Origin: JACDCA01 sp040881785
Lineage (GTDB): Bacteria; Acidobacteriota; Vicinamibacteria; Vicinamibacterales; 2-12-FULL-66-21
Reading direction: 5' to 3'
DNA: 5,850 nucleotides
Assembly: GCA_040881785.1 (NCBI GenBank)
Contig: JBBECO010000073.1
Location: 1-5,850 of the forward strand
The notes under the pieces are model-generated. The model ran no database searches. It was not told the origin of the DNA and saw only the letters and a list, made by a program, of their open reading frames with translations. A program made the translations under genes and the position numbers. Of the stretch, positions 1 through 5,850 are shown piece by piece (positions within the stretch are counted from its first letter, which is position 1; every line of letters begins with the position of its first letter).

Positions 1-87
1 CGCTCTCTCGCTCGCCGCTTCGCCGGCTCGCTCCGTTCGCGTGGCTCACTCGCTGCGCTCGTTCGCGTCGCGATTTGTAAGGCCCAG
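1..87. repeat. GC-rich low-complexity repeat tract downstream of nei
   Basis: This is the non-coding stretch between the left edge and the nei stop codon. It is built from variants of CTCGCT/TCGCTC, seen at about positions 8, 28 and 50, so with a spacing near 20-22 bases. A perfect 9-mer, CGTTCGCGT, occurs twice (34-42 and 60-68). I see no credible ORF, no Rho-independent terminator (no stem followed by a T-run on the minus strand) and no RNA gene. It could be a dispersed intergenic repeat of the kind common in some high-GC genomes. It may continue beyond the left edge. Confidence 0.5.
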
Positions 88-921
88 TCATCCCGATCCG
101 GCCTGACAGGCCTGGCACCAGTAGGTCAGCCGGGCGTCGCGACCCTGAGGGGAGATCTTCACGGCCGTGCCGCAGCGACGGCATGGATCGCCCGCGCGGC
201 CATAGACCCACAGGCGCTCTGTCGGATCCGACCTGCCTGTGGTTTTGCGGAACCCGAGATAGGTACTCATAGGAGCCAGCCCTTCGGACACGTTCGCGCG
301 GAGGAACTTCCTCGCGGTCGCGATGAGGCAGGACAGTTGCTCGTCGCTGAGCGTCCGGACGAGTGCGAACGGATCCACGCGACACGCGAAGAGGACCTCC
401 GACTTGTAGACGTTGCCGATGCCGGCCATCACGCGCTGATTGAGCAGCGCGTCGGCGATCGGCGTGTCGCCGCGCTCCCGGAGCCTGCGCTCGGCCTCCG
501 CGGCGTCGAAGTCGTCCGCCAGCAAGTCTGGTCCGAGTTTGCGAAGCTCCTCGTGCCGGCCGGCCGCGCTCGTGCGCAGCCATTCCGCCACCGGAATGCT
601 GAAGCCGACCGCCACGAAGTCGGACGTCGCGAGCACGATCCGCATGTCGCGCCGGCTGCGCTGCCACGCCTCACCGGGGCGGTAGATGTGCCAGCTCCCG
701 TTCATGCGCATATGAGTGCGCAGCGTGAGATCCCCCGACAGCCTGATCAGGAGGTGTTTGCCCCGGGCCGTGACCAGCTCCACGGTGCGGCCCGTGATCG
801 GCGTGTCTTCATGGACGCGTGTGAGTGCCGGGAACACCGATTCGAAGCGGGTGACGATCTTTCCGGCGAGGGCGCGATGGAGCGTGCGCGCCGCGCGGAA
901 AATGGTGTCCCCTTCAGGCAT
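88..921 (-). CDS. nei: Endonuclease VIII-like DNA glycosylase/AP lyase (Nei2 type)
   Basis: Bifunctional base-excision repair enzyme of the Fpg/Nei family. Family members remove oxidised bases, pyrimidines in particular for Nei, and cut the abasic site by beta,delta-elimination. Cytoplasmic, 277 residues, a normal family length. The N-terminus reads MPEGDT, the Nei rather than Fpg (MPELPE) signature. After Met removal Pro2 is the Schiff-base nucleophile and Glu3 the acid. Lys55 (GKHLL) matches the beta-hairpin lysine, and THMRMNGSW at 69-77 is the void-filling loop region. The helix-two-turn-helix is at about 153-184 with Asn170 in GIGNVYKSEV. A C-terminal zinc finger uses Cys247, Cys250, Cys269 and Cys272, with Arg264 as the likely finger arginine. 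The ATG at 921 is chosen over the GTG at 924 because Pro must directly follow the initiator Met. No clear Shine-Dalgarno precedes it, and it overlaps the lhr stop by 8 nt, so translational coupling is likely. Substrate preference cannot be read from sequence. Confidence 0.95.
   Translation of the reverse strand: MPEGDTIFRAARTLHRALAGKIVTRFESVFPALTRVHEDTPITGRTVELVTARGKHLLIRLSGDLTLRTHMRMNGSWHIYRPGEAWQRSRRDMRIVLATSDFVAVGFSIPVAEWLRTSAAGRHEELRKLGPDLLADDFDAAEAERRLRERGDTPIADALLNQRVMAGIGNVYKSEVLFACRVDPFALVRTLSDEQLSCLIATARKFLRANVSEGLAPMSTYLGFRKTTGRSDPTERLWVYGRAGDPCRRCGTAVKISPQGRDARLTYWCQACQAGSG
914..921 (-). promoter_or_regulatory. 8-nt lhr stop / nei start overlap (translational coupling)
   Basis: Read on the minus strand the overlap is ATGCCTGA: nei begins at its ATG and lhr ends at its TGA. 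The best purine run upstream of nei, GGGG, lies about 16 nt away, too far for a standard ribosome binding site. Re-initiation by ribosomes finishing lhr is therefore the simplest way to start nei. The A and T of the nei start codon are also the second and third bases of the codon for Asp1525 of Lhr. Confidence 0.75.
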
Positions 922-3900
922 CACGTCGCATCATGAACCCCATCGCGGACGGGTGGAAGCCGGCCTCGACGAGGAACGGCGCGAGCGGATGATCGCCGGC
1001 GGGGATGCCGCTGACCTCGGCGATGATGAGGCCGCCGAGGCGCGCCATCGCCGCAAGCTGCCGCGCGAGCGGCCGAGCGATCGCGGAGCGCTGCGGCTCG
1101 TCCTCCGGCAGCCACGCGAGAATCTGCCGCCCGCCCCTGGAGAGGTAGGCCGCCAGGTGGCCGTTGACCAGGATGACTTGTGCGCCAACTGTGCGCGTGG
1201 CTCCGCGCCCGGACCCCTCCATTCCAGGCTCGCGCCACTTCAGCATGGTGCCGAACGGATTGGCGGGATCGGTGGCCGCGAGGAGCACGACCTCCGCTTC
1301 GTCCGGCTCATCGCGCAGCGAGCGCATCAGCTCCAGCGCGGCCGGCAGCGCGAACTGCGTCGCCCCGACACCACCGACGAAGTAGCCCCGGCGGATGCGG
1401 CCGGCGTCCTCGAGTGCCTTCAGCACGTCGTAGACGGCGCTGAAGCCGCCGTAGATTCCCTCGGCGCCCGCCACCTCGCGCGTGAGCACGCCATAGCGGG
1501 AGAGCAGTTGCTGGGCCACCGACGTTGACCACTCGGTCTGCGACACGGGCTGACCGATGCGCTGGGCCACGAGCGACCATCGTCCTTCCGCAGACGGCGG
1601 AGACACGCGGCGCGTGCGGAAGCCTGCCCTGAGCGAACGTACGTGACCCAGGTGAGTCGAACGGGTCCGGCGTTCCGGCGCGCGCGTGAAGGCGCGGACG
1701 GCGTGGAACGTGTCGTTGGTGATCAGTCCCTTCCACACCAGGTTCCAGAGCGCATCCACCGCTTCGGCCGGGTAGCCGTCGCCCGCCGCCTGGTGAAGCG
1801 AGGCAAAGAAGGACGCGCCCTCGCGCTCGAGATGATCGAGGATGGCGCGCTCGAGGCCTTCCACCTTGACGTCCTTCGGCAGCATGCGCAGCCGCGGCAG
1901 GTGGTCGGTGAGATAGAGCGCCAGCCGTCCATCACGTTCACCGACCGATTCGATGCCGCACCACACGACTTCGCCGGCGGCGCACAGGGCATCGAGATCC
2001 GACGGGCTGTAGCCGTCCACCCGCGCCGCGAGAATCTCCGACTCGAAGATCGAGGCGGCCATGGGGGCGCCCTGCAGGTTGTCGATGGCGTCCAGCAGCG
2101 CATCGAGTCCGGAGCGTTTTCGGAGGAGCCCCTGCCACGAGGTGAGAAGGCGCACGAAGACCTGGGGCTCGACCGGCTCCACCTGCCGCCGCAGCTTCGC
2201 GAGCGAGCGCCGGCGGACCGACTGCAGGATGTCGGGATCGCACCACTCGCGTCCAGATCCGCCGGGCCGGAACTCTCCCTCGAGGAGCCGCCCGGCCGCG
2301 GACAGTTCTTTCAGCAGCGTCTGCGCCGTCGCGCGGCCGAGTGCATAGCGCTCCGCGAACTCCTCTGTCGTGAATGGTCCGTGCGTCCGCGCGTAGCGCC
2401 GCGCGAGGTCCACGGCGGCATTCGGGGACGGCTGCAGGAGCGCGTCGGGCAGTCCCTGCGGCAGCGGTACACCGAGCGCGTCGCGATACCGCCCCGCGTA
2501 CTCCACGGGCAGTAAGCGGGACTCGCCGCCGATCTGCACCTGGATTGCGCGGCGTGTGGCCAGCAGCTCGTCAAGCGCAGCCTTTGCGTCCACGCGTGAG
2601 CGGGCCGCAACTTCGTCGAACGTCAGGTCACCGAGACGGAGCAGCATGTCGTGCACACCGTCGACGGATCGCGCCCGGTAGGCGGGATCGAGTTGCTGCG
2701 CCTGCGCTTCCACGTCCGCGAGCGCATCGGCGTCGAGCAGCTCCCGAAGCTCGGCGTCCCCCAGCAGCTCGCGCAGCTGCGCCTGGTCGATCGCCAGCGC
2801 CTGCGCGCGCCGTTCCGCCAGCGGCGCGTCGCCGTTGTAGAGATAGTTCGCGACGTAGGTGAAGAGCAACGCCGATGCGAAGGGGGATGGAATCGCCGAA
2901 TCGACGGTCGCCACCTTCAGCTCGCGCGTTTCGATGCGACGGAGCGTCTCGACCAGCGAGGGGATGTCGAACACGTCACGCAGGCACTCGCGATAGGCCT
3001 CGAGGAGCATCGGGAAGGATCCGTACCTCGAGGCCACGCCGAGCAGGTCCGCGGCGCGCTTCCGCTGCTGCCACAGCGGACTGCGTCCGCCGGGCCTGCG
3101 CTTCGGCAGCAGCAGCGCGCGTGCGGCCGCCTCGCGGAACTTCGCGGCGAACATCGCCGTCCCGCCGAGCTGCCGGACGACGAGCGCTTCGACTTCGTCG
3201 GAGGCGGGCAGCATGAGCGCCGGGTCCGGCGGCACTTCGGTCTCCGGAAACCGCACCACGAACCCGTCATCCGTCCACATCGTCTCGACGTCCAGGCCCG
3301 TCTGCGCGCGCGCGCGTTCGACGGCGGCCATGGCCCACGGCGCATGAATGCGTCCGCCGAACGGCGTCAGCACGCAGATGCGCCAGTCCCCCAGCTCGTC
3401 GCGGCAGCGTTCGATCAGGATCGTGCGATCGTCGGGCACGACGCCGGCGGCGGCCGCCTGGTCGCTCAGATAGCGCAGCAGGTTTTCAGCGGCGCGCTGA
3501 TCGAGATCGTGGTGGCGGACGAGACGCTCGATGGCAGCCGCCGGGGGCAGCGCGCGGATCGTGCGGACGAGCTCGCCGATGTGGCGGCCCAGCTCCAGCG
3601 GGCGGCCGGGTGCATCCGCCTTCCAGAAGGGCATCTTTCCTGGCTGCCCGGGCGCTGGGGACACGATGACGCGATCGTGGGTGATCTCTTCGATGCGCCA
3701 GCTCGACGCGCCGAGCAGGAACGTCTCGCCCACACGGCTCTCGAAGACCATTTCCTCGTCCAGCTCCCCGACGCGCGCGCCAGGCCCCCGCTGGCCGCTG
3801 AGGAAGACGCCATACAGCCCGCGGTCCGGGATCGTCCCGCCGTTGATGACGGCCACGCGCTTCGCCCCTTCGCGCGCGGTGAGCGTGCCTTTCAGGCGAT

Positions 3901-5494
3901 CCCAGGTGAGGCGCGGGCGCAGATCGGCGAAGTCGTCTGAAGGGTAGCGCCCTGACAGCATGTCGAGGACCCCTTCGTAGACCGACGCGCTGAGATCGGC
4001 GAACGGCGCGGCGGAGCGTACCGCCGCATAGAGATCGTCCACCGTCCACGGCTCGACCGCAACCATGGCGACGATCTGCTGCGCGAGGACGTCGAGCGGA
4101 TTGCGCGGATAGCGGCTCGACTCGATGCGCGCCTCGTGCATCGCGCGGGTCACCGCGGCGCACGCGACGAGGTCGCCGCGGAACTTGGGGACGATGACGC
4201 CGCGGCTGGCCGCGCCGATCGTGTGGCCCGCGCGGCCGATCCGCTGCATGCCGCTCGCGACCGAGGGCGGCGCCTCGATCTGCACCACCAGGTCGATCGC
4301 GCCCATGTCGATCCCCAGCTCGAGCGACGAGGTGGCGACGAGGCCGCGGATCTGTCCGGCCTTGAGCCGGTCTTCGACTTCGATGCGCTGCGGGCGAGCG
4401 AGCGATCCGTGATGCGAGCGGACGAGCACTTCTCCGGCGAGCTCGTTGAGCGCGGAGGCCAGGCGCTCGGCGATCCGGCGGCTGTTCACGAAGATCAGCG
4501 TTGATCGATGCGCGAGGATCAGCTCCAGCAGACGCGGGTGGATGGCCGTCCAGATCGACTGCCGCGCCGGGCCCTGCGATGCGGGTCCGCTGGGGATGTC
4601 TTCGGGCTGGCCGAGACGCGCCATGTCTTCCACGGGGACCTCGATCGTCAGGTCGAGGTTCTTCTTCTGGGACGTGTCGACGATCGTGACGGGCCGGTAG
4701 TCGGGCGAGGCGCCGCCGTGATCGGTGAACTCGTCATGAATGGAGGCATCGGCGGCGCCAGGCGCTTTTGGCCGCAGGCGCTGGCGCGTCTTGGCGGCCG
4801 GACGCCGGCGCTTCTTGCGGGGTTCCAGGCCCCCGAGAAACCTGGCGACCTCGTCGAGGGGACGCTGCGTCGCTGAGAGACCGATCCGCTGGATCATGCG
4901 GTTCTCACCGACAAGTGCTTCCAGCCGTTCGAGCGACAGCGCCAGGTGCGCGCCGCGCTTGGTCGGCACGAGGGCGTGGATCTCATCCACGATGACGGTG
5001 TCGACCGACCGCAGCGCGTCGCGGGCGTTGGACGTCAGGAGCAGGTAGAGCGACTCCGGCGTGGTGATGAGGATGTCGGCCGGTGTGCGCATGAACCGTG
5101 CGCGCTCGGCGGCCGGCGTGTCTCCCGTGCGGACCAGGATCTCGGGCTGATGGAACGCGTCGCCGCGTGCCGCCGCGCGATTGGCGATCCCCGCGAGCGG
5201 CGCCCGGAGGTTGCGTTCGATGTCCACCGCCAGCGCCTTCAGCGGCGAGATGTAGATGACGCGGCACCGGTGCTTCGGATCCGGCGGCGCCTCGAACATC
5301 AGCCGGTTGATGCACCACAGGAAGGCTGTGAGGGTCTTGCCGCTGCCCGTCGGTGCGAGGATGAGGGTCGATTCCCCCTGCGCGATCGCAGGCCAGCCCT
5401 TGCTTTGCGGGGGTGTCGGCGCCTCGAAGGAGTCGCGGAACCACTCGGCCACCGCCGGATGGAACAGGTCGAGCGGTTTTGCGCGAGTCGCCAC
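914..5494 (-). CDS. lhr: Full-length Lhr-type SF2 DNA repair helicase
   Basis: Large helicase-related protein, 1526 residues, close to the E. coli and mycobacterial full-length forms (about 1500-1540). Characterised homologues are ssDNA-dependent ATPases that track 3'-to-5' and unwind RNA:DNA and DNA duplexes; mycobacterial lhr is linked to the mitomycin C response. RecA1 motifs: Q-motif Gln30, Walker A APTGSGKT 47-54, SPLKAL 83-88, TTPESLY 144-150, DEIH 170-173, SAT 207-209. An unusual basic insertion sits at about 222-266. RecA2 motifs: IFVNSRR 334-340, HHGSL 361-365, TSSLELGIDMG 388-398, QRIGRAGH 417-424. A winged-helix region (about 455-560) and domain 4 (to about 870) follow; Trp599 in GASSWRIEEI matches the conserved DNA-contacting Trp. 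Residues about 880-1526 are the Lhr C-terminal domain of winged helices plus an AlkZ-like module, with LAATDPANPFG at 1405-1415. The GTG start is chosen because the family N-terminus (FHPAV..WF) begins at residue 11 and an in-frame TAA lies four codons upstream. No frameshift is seen. First gene of an operon with nei. Confidence 0.97.
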   Translation of the reverse strand: MATRAKPLDLFHPAVAEWFRDSFEAPTPPQSKGWPAIAQGESTLILAPTGSGKTLTAFLWCINRLMFEAPPDPKHRCRVIYISPLKALAVDIERNLRAPLAGIANRAAARGDAFHQPEILVRTGDTPAAERARFMRTPADILITTPESLYLLLTSNARDALRSVDTVIVDEIHALVPTKRGAHLALSLERLEALVGENRMIQRIGLSATQRPLDEVARFLGGLEPRKKRRRPAAKTRQRLRPKAPGAADASIHDEFTDHGGASPDYRPVTIVDTSQKKNLDLTIEVPVEDMARLGQPEDIPSGPASQGPARQSIWTAIHPRLLELILAHRSTLIFVNSRRIAERLASALNELAGEVLVRSHHGSLARPQRIEVEDRLKAGQIRGLVATSSLELGIDMGAIDLVVQIEAPPSVASGMQRIGRAGHTIGAASRGVIVPKFRGDLVACAAVTRAMHEARIESSRYPRNPLDVLAQQIVAMVAVEPWTVDDLYAAVRSAAPFADLSASVYEGVLDMLSGRYPSDDFADLRPRLTWDRLKGTLTAREGAKRVAVINGGTIPDRGLYGVFLSGQRGPGARVGELDEEMVFESRVGETFLLGASSWRIEEITHDRVIVSPAPGQPGKMPFWKADAPGRPLELGRHIGELVRTIRALPPAAAIERLVRHHDLDQRAAENLLRYLSDQAAAAGVVPDDRTILIERCRDELGDWRICVLTPFGGRIHAPWAMAAVERARAQTGLDVETMWTDDGFVVRFPETEVPPDPALMLPASDEVEALVVRQLGGTAMFAAKFREAAARALLLPKRRPGGRSPLWQQRKRAADLLGVASRYGSFPMLLEAYRECLRDVFDIPSLVETLRRIETRELKVATVDSAIPSPFASALLFTYVANYLYNGDAPLAERRAQALAIDQAQLRELLGDAELRELLDADALADVEAQAQQLDPAYRARSVDGVHDMLLRLGDLTFDEVAARSRVDAKAALDELLATRRAIQVQIGGESRLLPVEYAGRYRDALGVPLPQGLPDALLQPSPNAAVDLARRYARTHGPFTTEEFAERYALGRATAQTLLKELSAAGRLLEGEFRPGGSGREWCDPDILQSVRRRSLAKLRRQVEPVEPQVFVRLLTSWQGLLRKRSGLDALLDAIDNLQGAPMAASIFESEILAARVDGYSPSDLDALCAAGEVVWCGIESVGERDGRLALYLTDHLPRLRMLPKDVKVEGLERAILDHLEREGASFFASLHQAAGDGYPAEAVDALWNLVWKGLITNDTFHAVRAFTRAPERRTRSTHLGHVRSLRAGFRTRRVSPPSAEGRWSLVAQRIGQPVSQTEWSTSVAQQLLSRYGVLTREVAGAEGIYGGFSAVYDVLKALEDAGRIRRGYFVGGVGATQFALPAALELMRSLRDEPDEAEVVLLAATDPANPFGTMLKWREPGMEGSGRGATRTVGAQVILVNGHLAAYLSRGGRQILAWLPEDEPQRSAIARPLARQLAAMARLGGLIIAEVSGIPAGDHPLAPFLVEAGFHPSAMGFMMRRDA

Positions 5495-5500
5495 CCTCTG

Positions 5501-5508
5501 ATTTTATA
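5501..5508 (-). promoter_or_regulatory. Candidate -10 element of a leaderless lhr promoter
   Basis: On the minus strand the patch reads TATAAAAT. Its last six bases, TAAAAT (5506-5501), match TATAAT at 5 of 6 positions and fit TANNNT. Six bases separate it from the lhr GTG, so transcription would begin at or within a base or so of the start codon, giving a leaderless mRNA. The only Shine-Dalgarno-like run, AGAGG (5499-5495 region), touches the GTG with no spacing and could not function normally. No good -35 is visible; the hexamer 17 bases further up reads CCGCAA. The same AT-rich patch reads TATAGT (5505-5510) on the plus strand, so rightward use is possible. Confidence 0.45.
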
Positions 5509-5510
5509 GT

Positions 5511-5523
5511 TGGCCTTCGGCCA
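5511..5523. repeat. Short inverted repeat TGGCC-TTC-GGCCA
   Basis: Perfect 5-base arms around a 3-base loop, lying just upstream of the candidate lhr -10. It is too short and lacks a T-run, so it is unlikely to be a terminator. It could be part of an operator, or it could be chance in GC-rich DNA. Confidence 0.3.
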
Positions 5524-5525
5524 TT

Positions 5526-5547
5526 GCGGTACCGCGCGTCTCGGTAC
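5526..5547. promoter_or_regulatory. Candidate operator: palindrome GCGGTACCGC plus a repeated half-site
   Basis: Positions 5526-5535 form a perfect 10-bp palindrome, GCGGTACCGC. The half-element CGGTAC recurs at 5542-5547, 15 bases from the copy at 5527-5532. It lies about 32-41 bases upstream of the lhr start codon and about 70-90 bases before the divergent gene, where a dimeric repressor or activator could act on either. It does not match the E. coli (CTGT-N8-ACAG) or Gram-positive (CGAAC-N4-GTTCG) LexA box. The binding protein, if any, is unknown. Confidence 0.3.
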
Positions 5548-5582
5548 AGAATGGAGGTTCAACCTCAGAGGCGGGCATTTAC

Positions 5583-5610
5583 TTCAGCATTCAATATTCA
5601 GCATTCAGCA
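5583..5610. repeat. Tandem heptad repeat TTCAGCA x4
   Basis: Four consecutive 7-base units: TTCAGCA (5583-5589), TTCAATA (5590-5596), TTCAGCA (5597-5603) and TTCAGCA (5604-5610), followed by a decayed fifth beginning TTGCA. Three units are identical and one differs at two positions. The tract is clearly AT-richer than the flanking genes and ends 7 bases before the ATG at 5618. The period of seven is not a coding period in any gene I can support. It may be a variable-copy-number microsatellite or a member of a dispersed intergenic family. Confidence 0.75.
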
Positions 5611-5617
5611 TTGCATT

Positions 5618-5850
5618 ATGGGTGACGCAGGAGAAGGACTCGTCGACGCGGAGGCGCGAATCCAGGAGCGCATGGAAGAACTGGAAGCCGAGCGCCGCAA
5701 TCGCGGCGCCGCGCCGCCAAAGAAGGATCCGGAGAAGGACCGCGAGATCGAGTCGTTGAAGCTCGCGCGGCTGAACTTCGTCAAGCAGGCCGAGGCGGCC
5801 ACGCACCCCGTCCGCAAGCAGCAGATCCAGCTGTCGATCGCCGAGATCGA
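5618..5850 (+). CDS. Unrecognised charged helical protein, 5' part only
   Basis: Open reading frame of 77 complete codons with no stop before the right edge, divergent from lhr. I do not recognise the family. The visible part is rich in Glu, Lys, Arg, Ala and Gln. A first helix-prone segment (about 8-29, with DAEARIQERMEELEAE) could be a short coiled coil. A Pro/Lys linker follows (30-40, GAAPPKKDPEK), then a second helix-prone segment (about 41-77). There is no signal peptide, membrane segment or Cys, so a soluble cytoplasmic protein is likely. Third-position GC is high, as in the neighbours, which supports real coding. The start is uncertain. ATG 5618 has no Shine-Dalgarno and abuts the heptad repeat. 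ATG 5672 (residue 19) has AGGAG at 5664-5668, but only 3 bases away. No function is assigned. Confidence 0.6.
   Translation, partial: MGDAGEGLVDAEARIQERMEELEAERRNRGAAPPKKDPEKDREIESLKLARLNFVKQAEAATHPVRKQQIQLSIAEI

Noticed and set aside
922..924. GTG at 924 as the nei start
   Set aside because: It would put an extra residue before MPEGDT. Fpg/Nei chemistry needs Pro directly after the initiator Met, so the ATG at 921 is used.
716..1528. Plus-strand frame of 270 codons across the lhr/nei junction
   Set aside because: It is antisense to two well-supported genes and has no domain or ribosome binding site; its openness is explained by GC-rich codon bias on the other strand.
3304..3314. Alternating CGCGCG tract
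   Set aside because: Possible Z-DNA-prone stretch, but it lies in lhr where it simply encodes an Arg/Ala run (RARA) and is not unusual at this GC content.
2651..3940. Long plus-strand open frame (429 codons) opposite lhr
   Set aside because: It lies wholly antisense to the conserved lhr frame, with an Arg/Ala/Asp-rich composition typical of a shadow frame in high-GC DNA and no recognisable motif.
914..5494. Lhr as a defence-system helicase (DISARM, Dpd or similar)
   Set aside because: The domain order and full-length C-terminal domain are those of housekeeping Lhr, and the visible neighbour is a base-excision repair gene with no defence genes in view.
5511..5523. TGGCCTTCGGCCA as a transcription terminator
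   Set aside because: The stem has only five base pairs with no adjacent T-run, and it sits between divergent gene starts where no terminator is expected.
5524..5552. Plus-strand promoter TTGCGG-N17-CAGAAT for the third gene
   Set aside because: The spacing is right but the hexamers match consensus at only 3/6 and 4/6, too weak to call.

Overview
The window comes from a high-GC bacterial chromosome (roughly two thirds G+C by eye). It is almost entirely filled by two overlapping DNA-repair genes on the minus strand. Beyond them lie a short divergent spacer and the beginning of a third, plus-strand gene that runs off the right edge. I see no transposase, integrase, phage gene, CRISPR array, tRNA or rRNA. 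The taxon is uncertain. Gene content (full-length Lhr paired with a Nei2-type glycosylase) is known in Actinobacteria. The heptad repeats in the spacer and the GC-rich repeats at the left edge remind me more of soil Acidobacteriota of the Vicinamibacteria type; that is an impression, not a demonstration.

Layout from left to right. Bases 1-87 are non-coding, low-complexity repeats lying downstream of nei. Bases 88-921 (minus) hold nei, an Fpg/Nei-family DNA glycosylase/AP lyase with all catalytic elements visible. Bases 914-5494 (minus) hold lhr, a 1526-residue superfamily 2 helicase with an intact helicase core and the long C-terminal domain of full-length Lhr. The two reading frames overlap by 8 nt (ATGCCTGA), so they almost certainly share one mRNA, read lhr then nei. 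Bases 5495-5617 are an AT-richer divergent spacer. It carries a -10-like element placed for a leaderless lhr transcript, a perfect 10-bp palindrome, a second short inverted repeat and a tandem heptad array (TTCAGCA). Bases 5618-5850 (plus) are the 5' part of a charged, helical, unrecognised protein.

Functionally the lhr-nei pair looks like a damage-processing unit: a 3'-to-5' translocase/helicase able to unwind RNA:DNA hybrids together with an enzyme that excises oxidised pyrimidines and cuts the backbone. The same neighbours occur in mycobacteria, which supports a working link. The window does not show an obviously new system. The points most worth a second look are the tight lhr/nei overlap, the apparent leaderless start of lhr with palindromic sequence upstream, a long basic insertion in the first helicase domain, and the heptad repeat directly abutting the start of the third gene.
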